This document shows, in pieces, positions 1 to 4,264 of a stretch of 7,677 nt of DNA (position 1 is its first letter; each line of letters starts with the position of its first letter). Below the pieces are notes generated by a model that was given only the letters and a program-made list of their open reading frames with translations, did no database searches and was not told where the DNA came from. Both the position numbers and the translations under genes were made by a program. This DNA is from Ruminococcus sp. UBA1780 (lineage in GTDB: Bacteria > Bacillota > Clostridia > Oscillospirales > Ruminococcaceae): positions 1,490-9,166 of the forward strand of contig DCGK01000118.1 in the NCBI GenBank assembly GCA_002315235.1, given 5' to 3'.

Positions 1-40
1 GGCTGTTCCTGAGGCTGTTCTTCCTGAGGCTGAACCTCCT
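1..40 (-). repeat. Gln-Pro-Glu repeat at the window edge
   Basis: Near-identical units of 12-15 bases (GGCTGTTCCTGA and variants) encode successive Q-P-Q-E-E / Q-P-Q-E-Q segments of the ferric-reductase-like protein. The array continues beyond base 1, so its full copy number is unknown. It probably forms a flexible wall-spanning spacer. Confidence 0.6.
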
Positions 41-1064
41 GAACAGTGCTTTCATCCGGTGCCGGATTATCATTGTTTTCCGGTACTGTGGTTTCGGAAG
101 ACGGTGTGGTTTCAGTGACTGAGACAGATGTTACTGCTGATGTTCCGGTTTCTGACACAGATGTAACCGGGGAAGACGTAAACGCGGCAGAAGATTCCTT
201 TGTTACTTCAGCTTTTTCATTTGTATCGGATACAGGGACAGTTACTGCTGACTGTACTGAAGGCTCCGGTGCAGGAATACTATTGTTTTCCGAAGCGGGT
301 ACGGCGTATACGCACGGAACAGCAGCTGCGGCGGCAAATCCGGCGATACAGAGCACGTCAGCAAGTTTTTTGCTGTATTCCCTGTTCTTTTTTCTGCATG
401 ACTGAAAAAATGCTTTTCTTATACGGCATACTGCATATGATACGAAAACAATACTGTAGACTATAACACTCAGATAGTATCCGTCTCTGTTCATTTTTGC
501 CATAGGGATGAACAGAAGCATTACATGAATATACATGAGAGCATAGAAAATATATGCTGTTCTCTGGATTTTTTTCCATACTGATGCTTTGAATTTTTTT
601 CTGACTGCAGGAAATGACATAACAGTAAGCGGAATCATTACAGCGAGCATAATGATTGTCATAACAGCTGCGGCGGTCTGGGATGAGCTCATTTTCCCGG
701 GTTCCGTAAACAGACGTACGAAGTAGGTTCTGCCGAATCCGATATTGTGCCCCAGGGTAAGTACGGCGGCAAGTATGGAAAGTTCGCCTCTTACCGGCAT
801 AAAAGCTTTCATTGCTCTGCTTCCGTTAGGAAGTGCTCCTGTCCACATAACCACACACCAGAGACCGGTGGCAAATGCGCCTCTGGTGAAAAGTCCGGTG
901 ATATAAGTGTTTATAAAAGGCGGGAGTCCGCGAAAATTCATGCATGATACAGCCAGAGTAACTGCTGCTGCACAGATATAGAAAATGTAAGGGTGTTTCT
1001 TAAGCGGTTTTCTGCAGAAAAATGCAAACGCGGCCGCCAGCGCAAGTGATATAATAAAAAGCAT
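1..1064 (-). CDS. Ferric-reductase-like heme membrane protein with extracellular low-complexity tail (partial, C-terminus outside window)
   Basis: An open frame of 354 codons runs off the window at base 1 with no stop. The start is ATG at 1064-1062, preceded by GGAG seven bases upstream. The N-terminal half is strongly hydrophobic, with several membrane helices between about residues 1 and 215. It resembles the ferric-reductase-like / YedZ-type transmembrane domain: a conserved-looking block around residues 89-115 (P-V-R-G-E-L-S then L-G-H-N, His106) and a W-K-K-I-Q-R-x-x-Y helix ending at His180. His106 and His180 are the likely heme ligands, although the His of the usual LHR motif is Gln167 here. 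A further hydrophobic segment at about 232-252 precedes a Ser/Thr/Pro/Glu/Gln-rich tail that should be extracellular. Related Firmicutes proteins often end in an FMN-binding domain, but that part is not in the window. The expected role is transmembrane electron transfer from a cytoplasmic donor to a surface acceptor. The family call is fairly confident; the substrate is unknown. Confidence 0.72.
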   Translation of the reverse strand, partial: MLFIISLALAAAFAFFCRKPLKKHPYIFYICAAAVTLAVSCMNFRGLPPFINTYITGLFTRGAFATGLWCVVMWTGALPNGSRAMKAFMPVRGELSILAAVLTLGHNIGFGRTYFVRLFTEPGKMSSSQTAAAVMTIIMLAVMIPLTVMSFPAVRKKFKASVWKKIQRTAYIFYALMYIHVMLLFIPMAKMNRDGYYLSVIVYSIVFVSYAVCRIRKAFFQSCRKKNREYSKKLADVLCIAGFAAAAAVPCVYAVPASENNSIPAPEPSVQSAVTVPVSDTNEKAEVTKESSAAFTSSPVTSVSETGTSAVTSVSVTETTPSSETTVPENNDNPAPDESTVQEVQPQEEQPQEQ

Positions 1065-1089
1065 TGATACACTCCGTTCTTTACATAGT

Positions 1090-1126
1090 TTCTCCGGCGG
1101 CACTTTCGGAAAGTACCGCCGGAGAA
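1090..1126 (-). other. Strong GC-rich hairpin in the leader of the ferric-reductase-like gene
   Basis: Bases 1090-1100 (TTCTCCGGCGG) are perfectly complementary to 1116-1126. After one C/A mismatch, ACTTT (1102-1106) pairs with AAAGT (1110-1114) around a CGG loop. In the minus-strand transcript the hairpin ends about 25 bases before the start codon at 1064. There is no U-run after it on either strand, so it is a poor intrinsic terminator. It may protect the mRNA, mark a processing boundary or influence translation. Confidence 0.6.
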
Positions 1127-1159
1127 CAGTGGGGAATTTTATAAGGAATTTTTATTGCC

Positions 1160-1193
1160 GAAAATGCTGATTTACGGATAAATCAGCATTTTC
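1160..1193 (-). terminator. Probable (partial) terminator after the Tp47-like gene
   Basis: A perfect 14-bp inverted repeat (GAAAATGCTGATTT, 1160-1173, with 1180-1193) has a 6-base loop and lies 33 bases after the stop of the 1227-2723 gene. The stem has A-rich and T-rich ends, and on the minus strand it finishes UUUUC, with no longer U-tract. Termination may therefore be incomplete, allowing read-through into the ferric-reductase-like gene, for which I see no convincing separate promoter. Confidence 0.6.
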
Positions 1194-1226
1194 AAAAGAA
1201 GTTAAGAAAATTATGAATAATGAAAG

Positions 1227-2723
1227 TTATTTCTTTCTGTTTTTTCGTGAAGTCAGAACTGCAGCAAGTCCTGCCAGTGCCATAGCTGATGCAGCTGCGG
1301 CAGCCTTTGAAGTGTCACCGGTTTTTGGCGTTGAGCTCGTTTTCTGAACAGAAGCTGCTGAAGAAGCTGCTGAAGAAGCTGAAACTGACGGTTTCGGAGA
1401 TGCAGCAGTGGTGGTAACTGCGGGTTCTTCCGGTTTGTTTTCAATAACAAAGTCAAGACTCCTGTCATAGCCTGTTGCTGTAAGTGAAACGGCATATCTG
1501 TCTTTTCCGTCAAACAGCTTTGTCTCTCCTGAAACGGCATTCATATCAATGCTTCCGTCTTCTGTGAGAACTTTAACACCTCGTTTGCCGCCGACAGTGT
1601 ATTCGGCATCGTTTATTTTAACTCCGTTAAGCTTTGCGATAAAGTTTGAATATTCTTCATCTGAAGCGTTTTCAGCCTTTATTATTTTTCCGTCTTTGTA
1701 AACTGCCGGGATTTTATCAGTTGTGAGAGTAAACGACGTACTGTAATCAGCATATTTGCCGTTTGCGTCCTTTACTGTAAGAGTGTAGCTGCCCGGAAGT
1801 GCACTGCCAAAGCTTACTGTATTTCCGGAGAATGATGTTTCAAGGTCCTTTACAGAGTATTCCTGCCTGTAGTCTGACGGGAAGCCTTCTGTTTTTACGC
1901 TGATTTTTCCGGATGAAACAGGCGCGTTTTCAACTGTGACATTTCCTTCAAATTTAACAGGTACATACAGTGATGTCTCGGCTGTATAGTAACCGTTCTT
2001 TGTAATATATGTGATTTCAGTGATGGTTGAACCGATAAGTCCTGTATAGTTTTCGTAGCTCAGTGCATTTCCGTGAGGCTCTGTTTTTCTGATACCTGAT
2101 GACCAGGCAAGTTCGCCTCTCCAGATGTTTTCAAGATGACGCATAGCATAGCTTTTATTGTCAGATGTTCTGATAACAGCACCGTAAACAGCGCCCATAT
2201 CGTCAGGCTTGTCACTTATGTTTACGAGGTAGTCACCCCATGAGGTGTTAGCTGATATTGAGGCATTTCCGGAAAGCTTTACCGGAGTTTCGTCATGAAC
2301 AGCTGAGAATGACACGCTGCTTCCGTCCAGCTGTACTGTTTTGTAAACATCAGGTCTGTTTTCAGTTTCCCTGAAGTTATAGCTGTTGTCCCCCATAAGC
2401 TTAAGATCGTCTTTTTTTACTGCTACAGGGAATGTAACACCGAGAATCTGTCCGCCTTCACCGTTTTCATTTGCTTTGTTGAATGTACCTTCAACAAGTT
2501 TCCCCTCTTCATTCATAGCCCATTTTGATGCAGTGGCTGATGAAACTGCATCAACATCATAAACGTTTGTACTTCCTGCAAGTTCAGCTCTGTAGAAATC
2601 AGCATACGGAATATCCATTGTTCCGTAAACATATTCTGCTTCAGCTGCACCTGCCTGTGAAGGTACGGCACTCAGCAGAATCGCTGCACATGCCGCACAG
2701 ATTAGAGAATGTCCTTTTTTCAT
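1227..2723 (-). CDS. Secreted, wall-anchored Tp47-like (penicillin-binding Tp47 domain) protein
   Basis: The product has 498 residues. The start is ATG at 2723-2721 because a near-perfect AGAAGGAG lies seven bases upstream and the next residues form a classic signal peptide (MKKGHSLIC... to about Ala27). The longer frame from 2816 adds 31 unconvincing residues. After cleavage, Y-V-Y-G-T-M-D-I-P-Y-A-D-F-Y-R-A-E-L (31-48), D-A-V-S-S-A-T (58-64), an I-L-G-V-T-F-P-V-A-V block and a W-R-G-E-L-A-W region align by eye with the 47-kDa Treponema pallidum lipoprotein family. Beta-sandwich-like segments follow. The C-terminus has a Thr/Ala/Ser/Pro linker, T-P-K-T-G-D (465-470), a hydrophobic helix and R-K-N-R-K-K, which is a sortase-type anchor. 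Penicillin binding is only a family name here and should not be assumed. The DAVSSAT segment resembles an ApbE flavinylation site. It lies between the DUF2325 and ferric-reductase-like genes. Confidence 0.8.
   Translation of the reverse strand: MKKGHSLICAACAAILLSAVPSQAGAAEAEYVYGTMDIPYADFYRAELAGSTNVYDVDAVSSATASKWAMNEEGKLVEGTFNKANENGEGGQILGVTFPVAVKKDDLKLMGDNSYNFRETENRPDVYKTVQLDGSSVSFSAVHDETPVKLSGNASISANTSWGDYLVNISDKPDDMGAVYGAVIRTSDNKSYAMRHLENIWRGELAWSSGIRKTEPHGNALSYENYTGLIGSTITEITYITKNGYYTAETSLYVPVKFEGNVTVENAPVSSGKISVKTEGFPSDYRQEYSVKDLETSFSGNTVSFGSALPGSYTLTVKDANGKYADYSTSFTLTTDKIPAVYKDGKIIKAENASDEEYSNFIAKLNGVKINDAEYTVGGKRGVKVLTEDGSIDMNAVSGETKLFDGKDRYAVSLTATGYDRSLDFVIENKPEEPAVTTTAASPKPSVSASSAASSAASVQKTSSTPKTGDTSKAAAAASAMALAGLAAVLTSRKNRKK
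1351..1383 (-). repeat. 12-bp tandem repeat in the Ser/Ala linker
   Basis: The unit GAAGCTGCTGAA (plus strand) is present twice exactly at 1351-1374 and partly a third time to about 1383. On the minus strand it encodes the S-A-A-S repeats just before the TPKTGD anchor. Copy number could vary by slippage and change linker length. Confidence 0.7.
2532..2552 (-). other. Flavinylation-like motif D-A-V-S-S-A-T in the Tp47-like protein
   Basis: Codons 58-64 of the Tp47-like protein read GAT GCA GTT TCA TCA GCC ACT. ApbE FMN transferases attach FMN through a phosphoester to the final Thr/Ser of a Dxx(S/T)(G/S)A(T/S) signature, as in NqrC, RnfG and FMN-binding domains. Here the wider context D-V-D-A-V-S-S-A-T-A-S is close to that of such domains, with Thr64 as the would-be acceptor. 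The protein's overall fold is Tp47-like rather than a recognised FMN-binding domain, so modification is an inference. Confidence 0.4.
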
Positions 2724-2749
2724 TAAAATGCTCCTTCTGAACTGCACTG

Positions 2750-2766
2750 AGAACCGGTAAGGTTCT
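2750..2766 (-). other. Small hairpin in the Tp47-like gene leader
   Basis: AGAACC (2750-2755) pairs with GGTTCT (2761-2766) over a 5-base loop, ending about 13 bases upstream of the AGAAGGAG ribosome site. It is short and could be incidental, but it follows a larger palindrome in the same leader. Confidence 0.35.
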
Positions 2767-2790
2767 GCAGCGCAGCGGTTTATATTGCAA

Positions 2791-2821
2791 TGCACGTGTA
2801 TTCCTGAGGAACACATGTGCA
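2791..2821. promoter_or_regulatory. 31-bp near-perfect palindrome upstream of the Tp47-like gene
   Basis: The sequence from TGCACGTGTATTCCT (2791-2805) through a central G (2806) to AGGAACACATGTGCA (2807-2821) is symmetrical over 31 bp, with only two mismatched positions. It lies between the candidate operator at 2840-2857 and the start codon. As RNA it would form a long hairpin; as DNA it could bind a dimeric regulator or a tandem pair. No regulator is recognised. Confidence 0.55.
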
Positions 2822-2839
2822 GAACAGCTGATAATGCAT

Positions 2840-2857
2840 AGTTAGCAAGAACTAACT
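2840..2857 (-). promoter_or_regulatory. Candidate operator upstream of the Tp47-like gene
   Basis: AGTTAG (2840-2845) and CTAACT (2852-2857) form an inverted repeat with a 6-base spacer. On the minus strand it reads GCTAACTATGCATTAT, closely resembling the GCTAACTATAATATAAT around the feoA -10 box. This suggests that the same regulator acts at both places and that TATGCA or CATTAT is the -10 element. No good -35 box is visible. Confidence 0.45.
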
Positions 2858-2866
2858 GCTGCTCTT

Positions 2867-2888
2867 AAAAAAATCTGCCTACGCAGAT
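2867..2888 (-). terminator. Intrinsic terminator overlapping the DUF2325 stop codon
   Basis: On the minus strand, ATCTGC, a GTAG loop and GCAGAT form a 6-bp stem directly followed by seven U residues. The stop codon TAG (2881-2879) is in the loop. The stem is short, but the U-tract is ideal. Confidence 0.75.
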
Positions 2889-3169
2889 GCTGTACAGTAT
2901 TTGTCCAGAACGTTCTTCAGTGCATTTACACTTGCGTTATGAACTTTTTCAACTGTGATATCATTTTTTTCTGCCCGGCTGTTTACTCTGGTGACCATTT
3001 TGTGTGAACATGTATTTGTAAATACCACAATCAGGTCCGGAGAGCCGAGCTTGTTTTCAAAATCCGCAGGCATCTGTGTAAATACCTTTGCCTTGCATCT
3101 GTACGAGCTGCATATTTCCCTGTAGCGGGTTGCCATGCGGTCGTTACCGCCGACTACTACAACTGCCAT
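2879..3169 (-). CDS. DUF2325 family protein
   Basis: A 96-residue cytoplasmic protein with ATG at 3169-3167 and AAGGAGG nine bases upstream. The N-terminus is V-V-V-V-G-G-N-D-R (3-11), a Rossmann-like first strand and glycine turn. It is followed by Y-R-E-I, a second strand, then D-L-I-V-V-F-T-N-T-C-S-H-K (45-57) and a C-terminal helix. This pattern and length match the DUF2325 family, whose biochemical role I cannot state from sequence. Cys54, His56 and His77 are possible metal, heme or thiol-redox residues. The gene has its own near-consensus promoter with two tandem dyads and its own terminator, so it is an individually regulated single-gene unit between the Gx-family and Tp47-like genes. 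The family assignment is good; the function is unknown. Confidence 0.8.
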   Translation of the reverse strand: MAVVVVGGNDRMATRYREICSSYRCKAKVFTQMPADFENKLGSPDLIVVFTNTCSHKMVTRVNSRAEKNDITVEKVHNASVNALKNVLDKYCTASA

Positions 3170-3210
3170 GCCGTTTTACCTCCTTTTTCATGCTTACTGT
3201 CTGGCTGTGA

Positions 3211-3224
3211 TTAGCACATGCTAA
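3211..3224 (-). promoter_or_regulatory. Operator-like dyad downstream of the DUF2325 promoter -10
   Basis: TTAGCA (3211-3216) and TGCTAA (3219-3224) form a 6-bp inverted repeat with a 2-base spacer. On the minus strand it reads GGTTAGCATGTGCTAATC, whose GGTTAGC half resembles the DtxR/IdeR half-site. It falls at roughly +5 to +20 of the predicted transcript. Confidence 0.5.
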
Positions 3225-3228
3225 CCAC

Positions 3229-3245
3229 GTGTTACATGATAACAC
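3229..3245 (-). promoter_or_regulatory. 17-bp palindrome covering the DUF2325 promoter -10
   Basis: On the minus strand this reads GTGTTATCATGTAACAC: 6-bp perfect arms around a 5-base centre. It contains the TATCAT -10 box, so a bound protein would block RNA polymerase. Its centre is about 19.5 bp, close to two helical turns, from the centre of the dyad at 3211-3224. Confidence 0.55.
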
Positions 3246-3264
3246 AGGAAATTTGATTTGTCAA
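3236..3264 (-). promoter_or_regulatory. Sigma-A-type promoter of the DUF2325 gene
   Basis: The minus strand has TTGACA (3264-3259), a 17-base spacer and TATCAT (3241-3236), five of six matches at -10. The -35 box starts only 4 bases after the stop of the upstream Gx-family gene. The predicted leader is about 60 bases. Confidence 0.8.
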
Positions 3265-3268
3265 GCAT

Positions 3269-3775
3269 TTATTTTTTGATTTTTTTAAGAAGAAATCCTG
3301 CACACAGTCCTGTAAAAATCCCTGCGATGATACCTGATACCACAAGAAAAGGCCAGTAAACGGCAACGGCAGTGGTTTTCATTATCAGCATTGCTGCGAT
3401 AGTCTGTCCGGTATTGTGAAAAACAGCTCCGGCGGCGCTGGCCAGAAAGAGATATTTTTCCGGTATGATTTTTCTGATAAAAAGCATTCCTGCAAGACAC
3501 AGGGCTGCTCCGGACATGCTGTAGAGCATAACTGAAACATTTCCGCAGAATACGGAGCCAAGTATTATTCTTGCAAGAACAATCAGTGCGGTTTCATGTG
3601 CCCTGAATCTGTAAACTGCATATACAGTAACGATATTTGCAAGGCCCAGCTTCATTCCGGGCACCGGTGAGAGATTTGGAATTCTTGCTTCGATTATGAA
3701 TATTATGAGGGCTACAGCTGTCAGCAATCCCATTTCTGCCAGCTTTTTTGTGTCTGTTTTTTTTTCGGATGTCAT
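3269..3775 (-). CDS. Gx transporter family membrane protein (heptaprenyl diphosphate synthase component I family)
   Basis: A 168-residue, very hydrophobic protein with about five membrane segments. I start it at ATG 3775-3773 (M-T-S-E-K-K), preceded by AGGTGA. The promoter -10 box at 3806-3801 excludes the start at 3856 and leaves too little leader for the ATG at 3793. Diagnostic features are E-A-R-I-P-N (29-34), P-G-M-K-L-G-L-A-N-I-V-T (39-50), L-G-S-V-F-C-G-N (72-79) and F-H-N-T-G-Q (119-124), typical of PF07456. The older name implies a prenyl synthase subunit, but the sequence looks like a small integral-membrane, ECF-S-like or redox-associated protein. From memory, relatives occur in flavin-based electron transfer loci, often beside FMN-binding and ApbE proteins. 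It is divergent from feoA, which suggests a link to iron, and its promoter is independent. No terminator follows it before the DUF2325 promoter. Confidence 0.85.
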   Translation of the reverse strand: MTSEKKTDTKKLAEMGLLTAVALIIFIIEARIPNLSPVPGMKLGLANIVTVYAVYRFRAHETALIVLARIILGSVFCGNVSVMLYSMSGAALCLAGMLFIRKIIPEKYLFLASAAGAVFHNTGQTIAAMLIMKTTAVAVYWPFLVVSGIIAGIFTGLCAGFLLKKIKK

Positions 3776-3800
3776 TTTTTCACCTGCTTTCATGTTGATT

Positions 3801-3829
3801 AGTATATCATACACTGAGTGCTCTGACAA
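3801..3829 (-). promoter_or_regulatory. Promoter of the Gx-family gene
   Basis: The minus strand has TTGTCA (3829-3824), a 17-base spacer and TATACT (3806-3801), with five of six matches in each box. The predicted start is near 3794, giving a leader of about 20 bases to the ATG at 3775. The -35 box is 20 bp from the divergent feoA -35 box. Confidence 0.75.
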
Positions 3830-3849
3830 GAGAAATTTCAAAAAAACAC

Positions 3850-3878
3850 TTGACAAGTTGCTTTGTGCTAACTATAAT
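3850..3878 (+). promoter_or_regulatory. Consensus promoter of the feo operon
   Basis: A perfect TTGACA (3850-3855), a 17-base spacer and a perfect TATAAT (3873-3878). An AT-rich A-run precedes the -35 box. The strength of the promoter implies that expression is held down by a repressor when iron is sufficient, consistent with half-sites around the -10 box. Confidence 0.88.
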
Positions 3879-3894
3879 ATAATACAGAGTTAGC
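3867..3894 (+). promoter_or_regulatory. Candidate operator flanking the feo promoter -10
   Basis: GCTAACT (3867-3873) and AGTTAGC (3888-3894) are perfect 7-bp inverted half-sites separated by 14 bases and flanking TATAAT. The GTTAGC core is shared with the DtxR/IdeR-type iron box half-site and with sites at 2840-2857 and 3211-3225. The spacing differs from a classical DtxR box, so the regulator identity is uncertain. Confidence 0.5.
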
Positions 3895-4035
3895 GCGAAA
3901 CAACTCATGAAGTATTAATATGATTTACTGATGTTGATTTTGGTGTACCAGTCTGTGCAGTTTGTATGCTGAACTGATAAAACACAAAAACAAAACAATG
4001 AAAAGCGAAAGCTAACTGCAATGAAAGGAACTGAC
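3885..4035 (+). other. Long 5' leader of the feo operon
   Basis: About 150 bases separate the predicted transcription start (near 3885) from the feoA start at 4036. There is no gene in it. I see short pairing potential (CAGTT with AACTG around 3959-3977), an A-rich stretch at 3980-4010, and another GCTAAC at 4011-4016 just before the ribosome site. No known riboswitch class is recognisable. Confidence 0.45.
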
Positions 4036-4248
4036 ATGAATCTGAATGAAGCTGAAACAGAGAGGGACTATGTAATATCTGACATAGTTACTGACGACGA
4101 AGAAATAAGAAAATTTTTATTTTCACTCGGATGCTACAGCGGTGAATCCGTAACTCTGGTGTCCAGACGAAAGAAGAACTGTGTTGTATCAATAAAGGAC
4201 GCAAGATACAACATTGACAGCGAGCTTGCGTCAGCAATAAAAATATAA
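4036..4248 (+). CDS. feoA: FeoA, ferrous iron transport accessory protein
   Basis: A 70-residue SH3-like small protein. The start at 4036 is chosen because AAAGGA lies six bases before it, while the in-frame ATG at 4021 has no ribosome site. The pattern fits FeoA: an N-terminal helix region, F-L-F-S-L-G-C-Y-S-G-E-S-V-T-L-V in the middle (the family's L-x-x-L-G-x-x-x-G-x-x-V core), a basic R-R-K-K turn and a final I-D-S-E-L-A-S-A-I-K-I. FeoA is a cytoplasmic partner of FeoB needed for efficient Fe(II) uptake. It is the first gene of the operon, 16 bases upstream of feoB, under a consensus promoter with a candidate metal-responsive operator. Its length is normal for the family. Confidence 0.88.
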   Translation: MNLNEAETERDYVISDIVTDDEEIRKFLFSLGCYSGESVTLVSRRKKNCVVSIKDARYNIDSELASAIKI

Positions 4249-4264
4249 CTGGAGGAATGAAGTA

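Noticed and set aside
46..405. Open plus-strand frame rich in Ser/Thr/Val
   Set aside because: It is antisense to the low-complexity tail of the ferric-reductase-like gene, which explains the biased composition; no ribosome site or family resemblance.
747..947. Plus-strand frame with many Lys, Gly and Cys
   Set aside because: Antisense to the membrane region of the ferric-reductase-like gene, which has a ribosome site and coherent protein sequence.
1351..1383. CRISPR-like repeat
   Set aside because: The 12-bp units are contiguous, in frame and encode a Ser/Ala linker; there are no spacers.
2724..2816. N-terminal extension of the Tp47-like protein
   Set aside because: The ATG at 2723 has an ideal ribosome site and a signal peptide directly after it; the extra residues run through the palindrome and look non-coding.
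3229..3245. Rex or FNR/CRP site
   Set aside because: The TGTTA/TAACA arms are similar, but the spacer is 5 rather than 6 bases, so I do not assign the site to either family.
3776..3856. N-terminal extension of the Gx-family protein
   Set aside because: It spans the minus-strand promoter (TTGTCA-17-TATACT), so the upstream ATG at 3856 would not be transcribed from it; the ATG at 3775 has the ribosome site.
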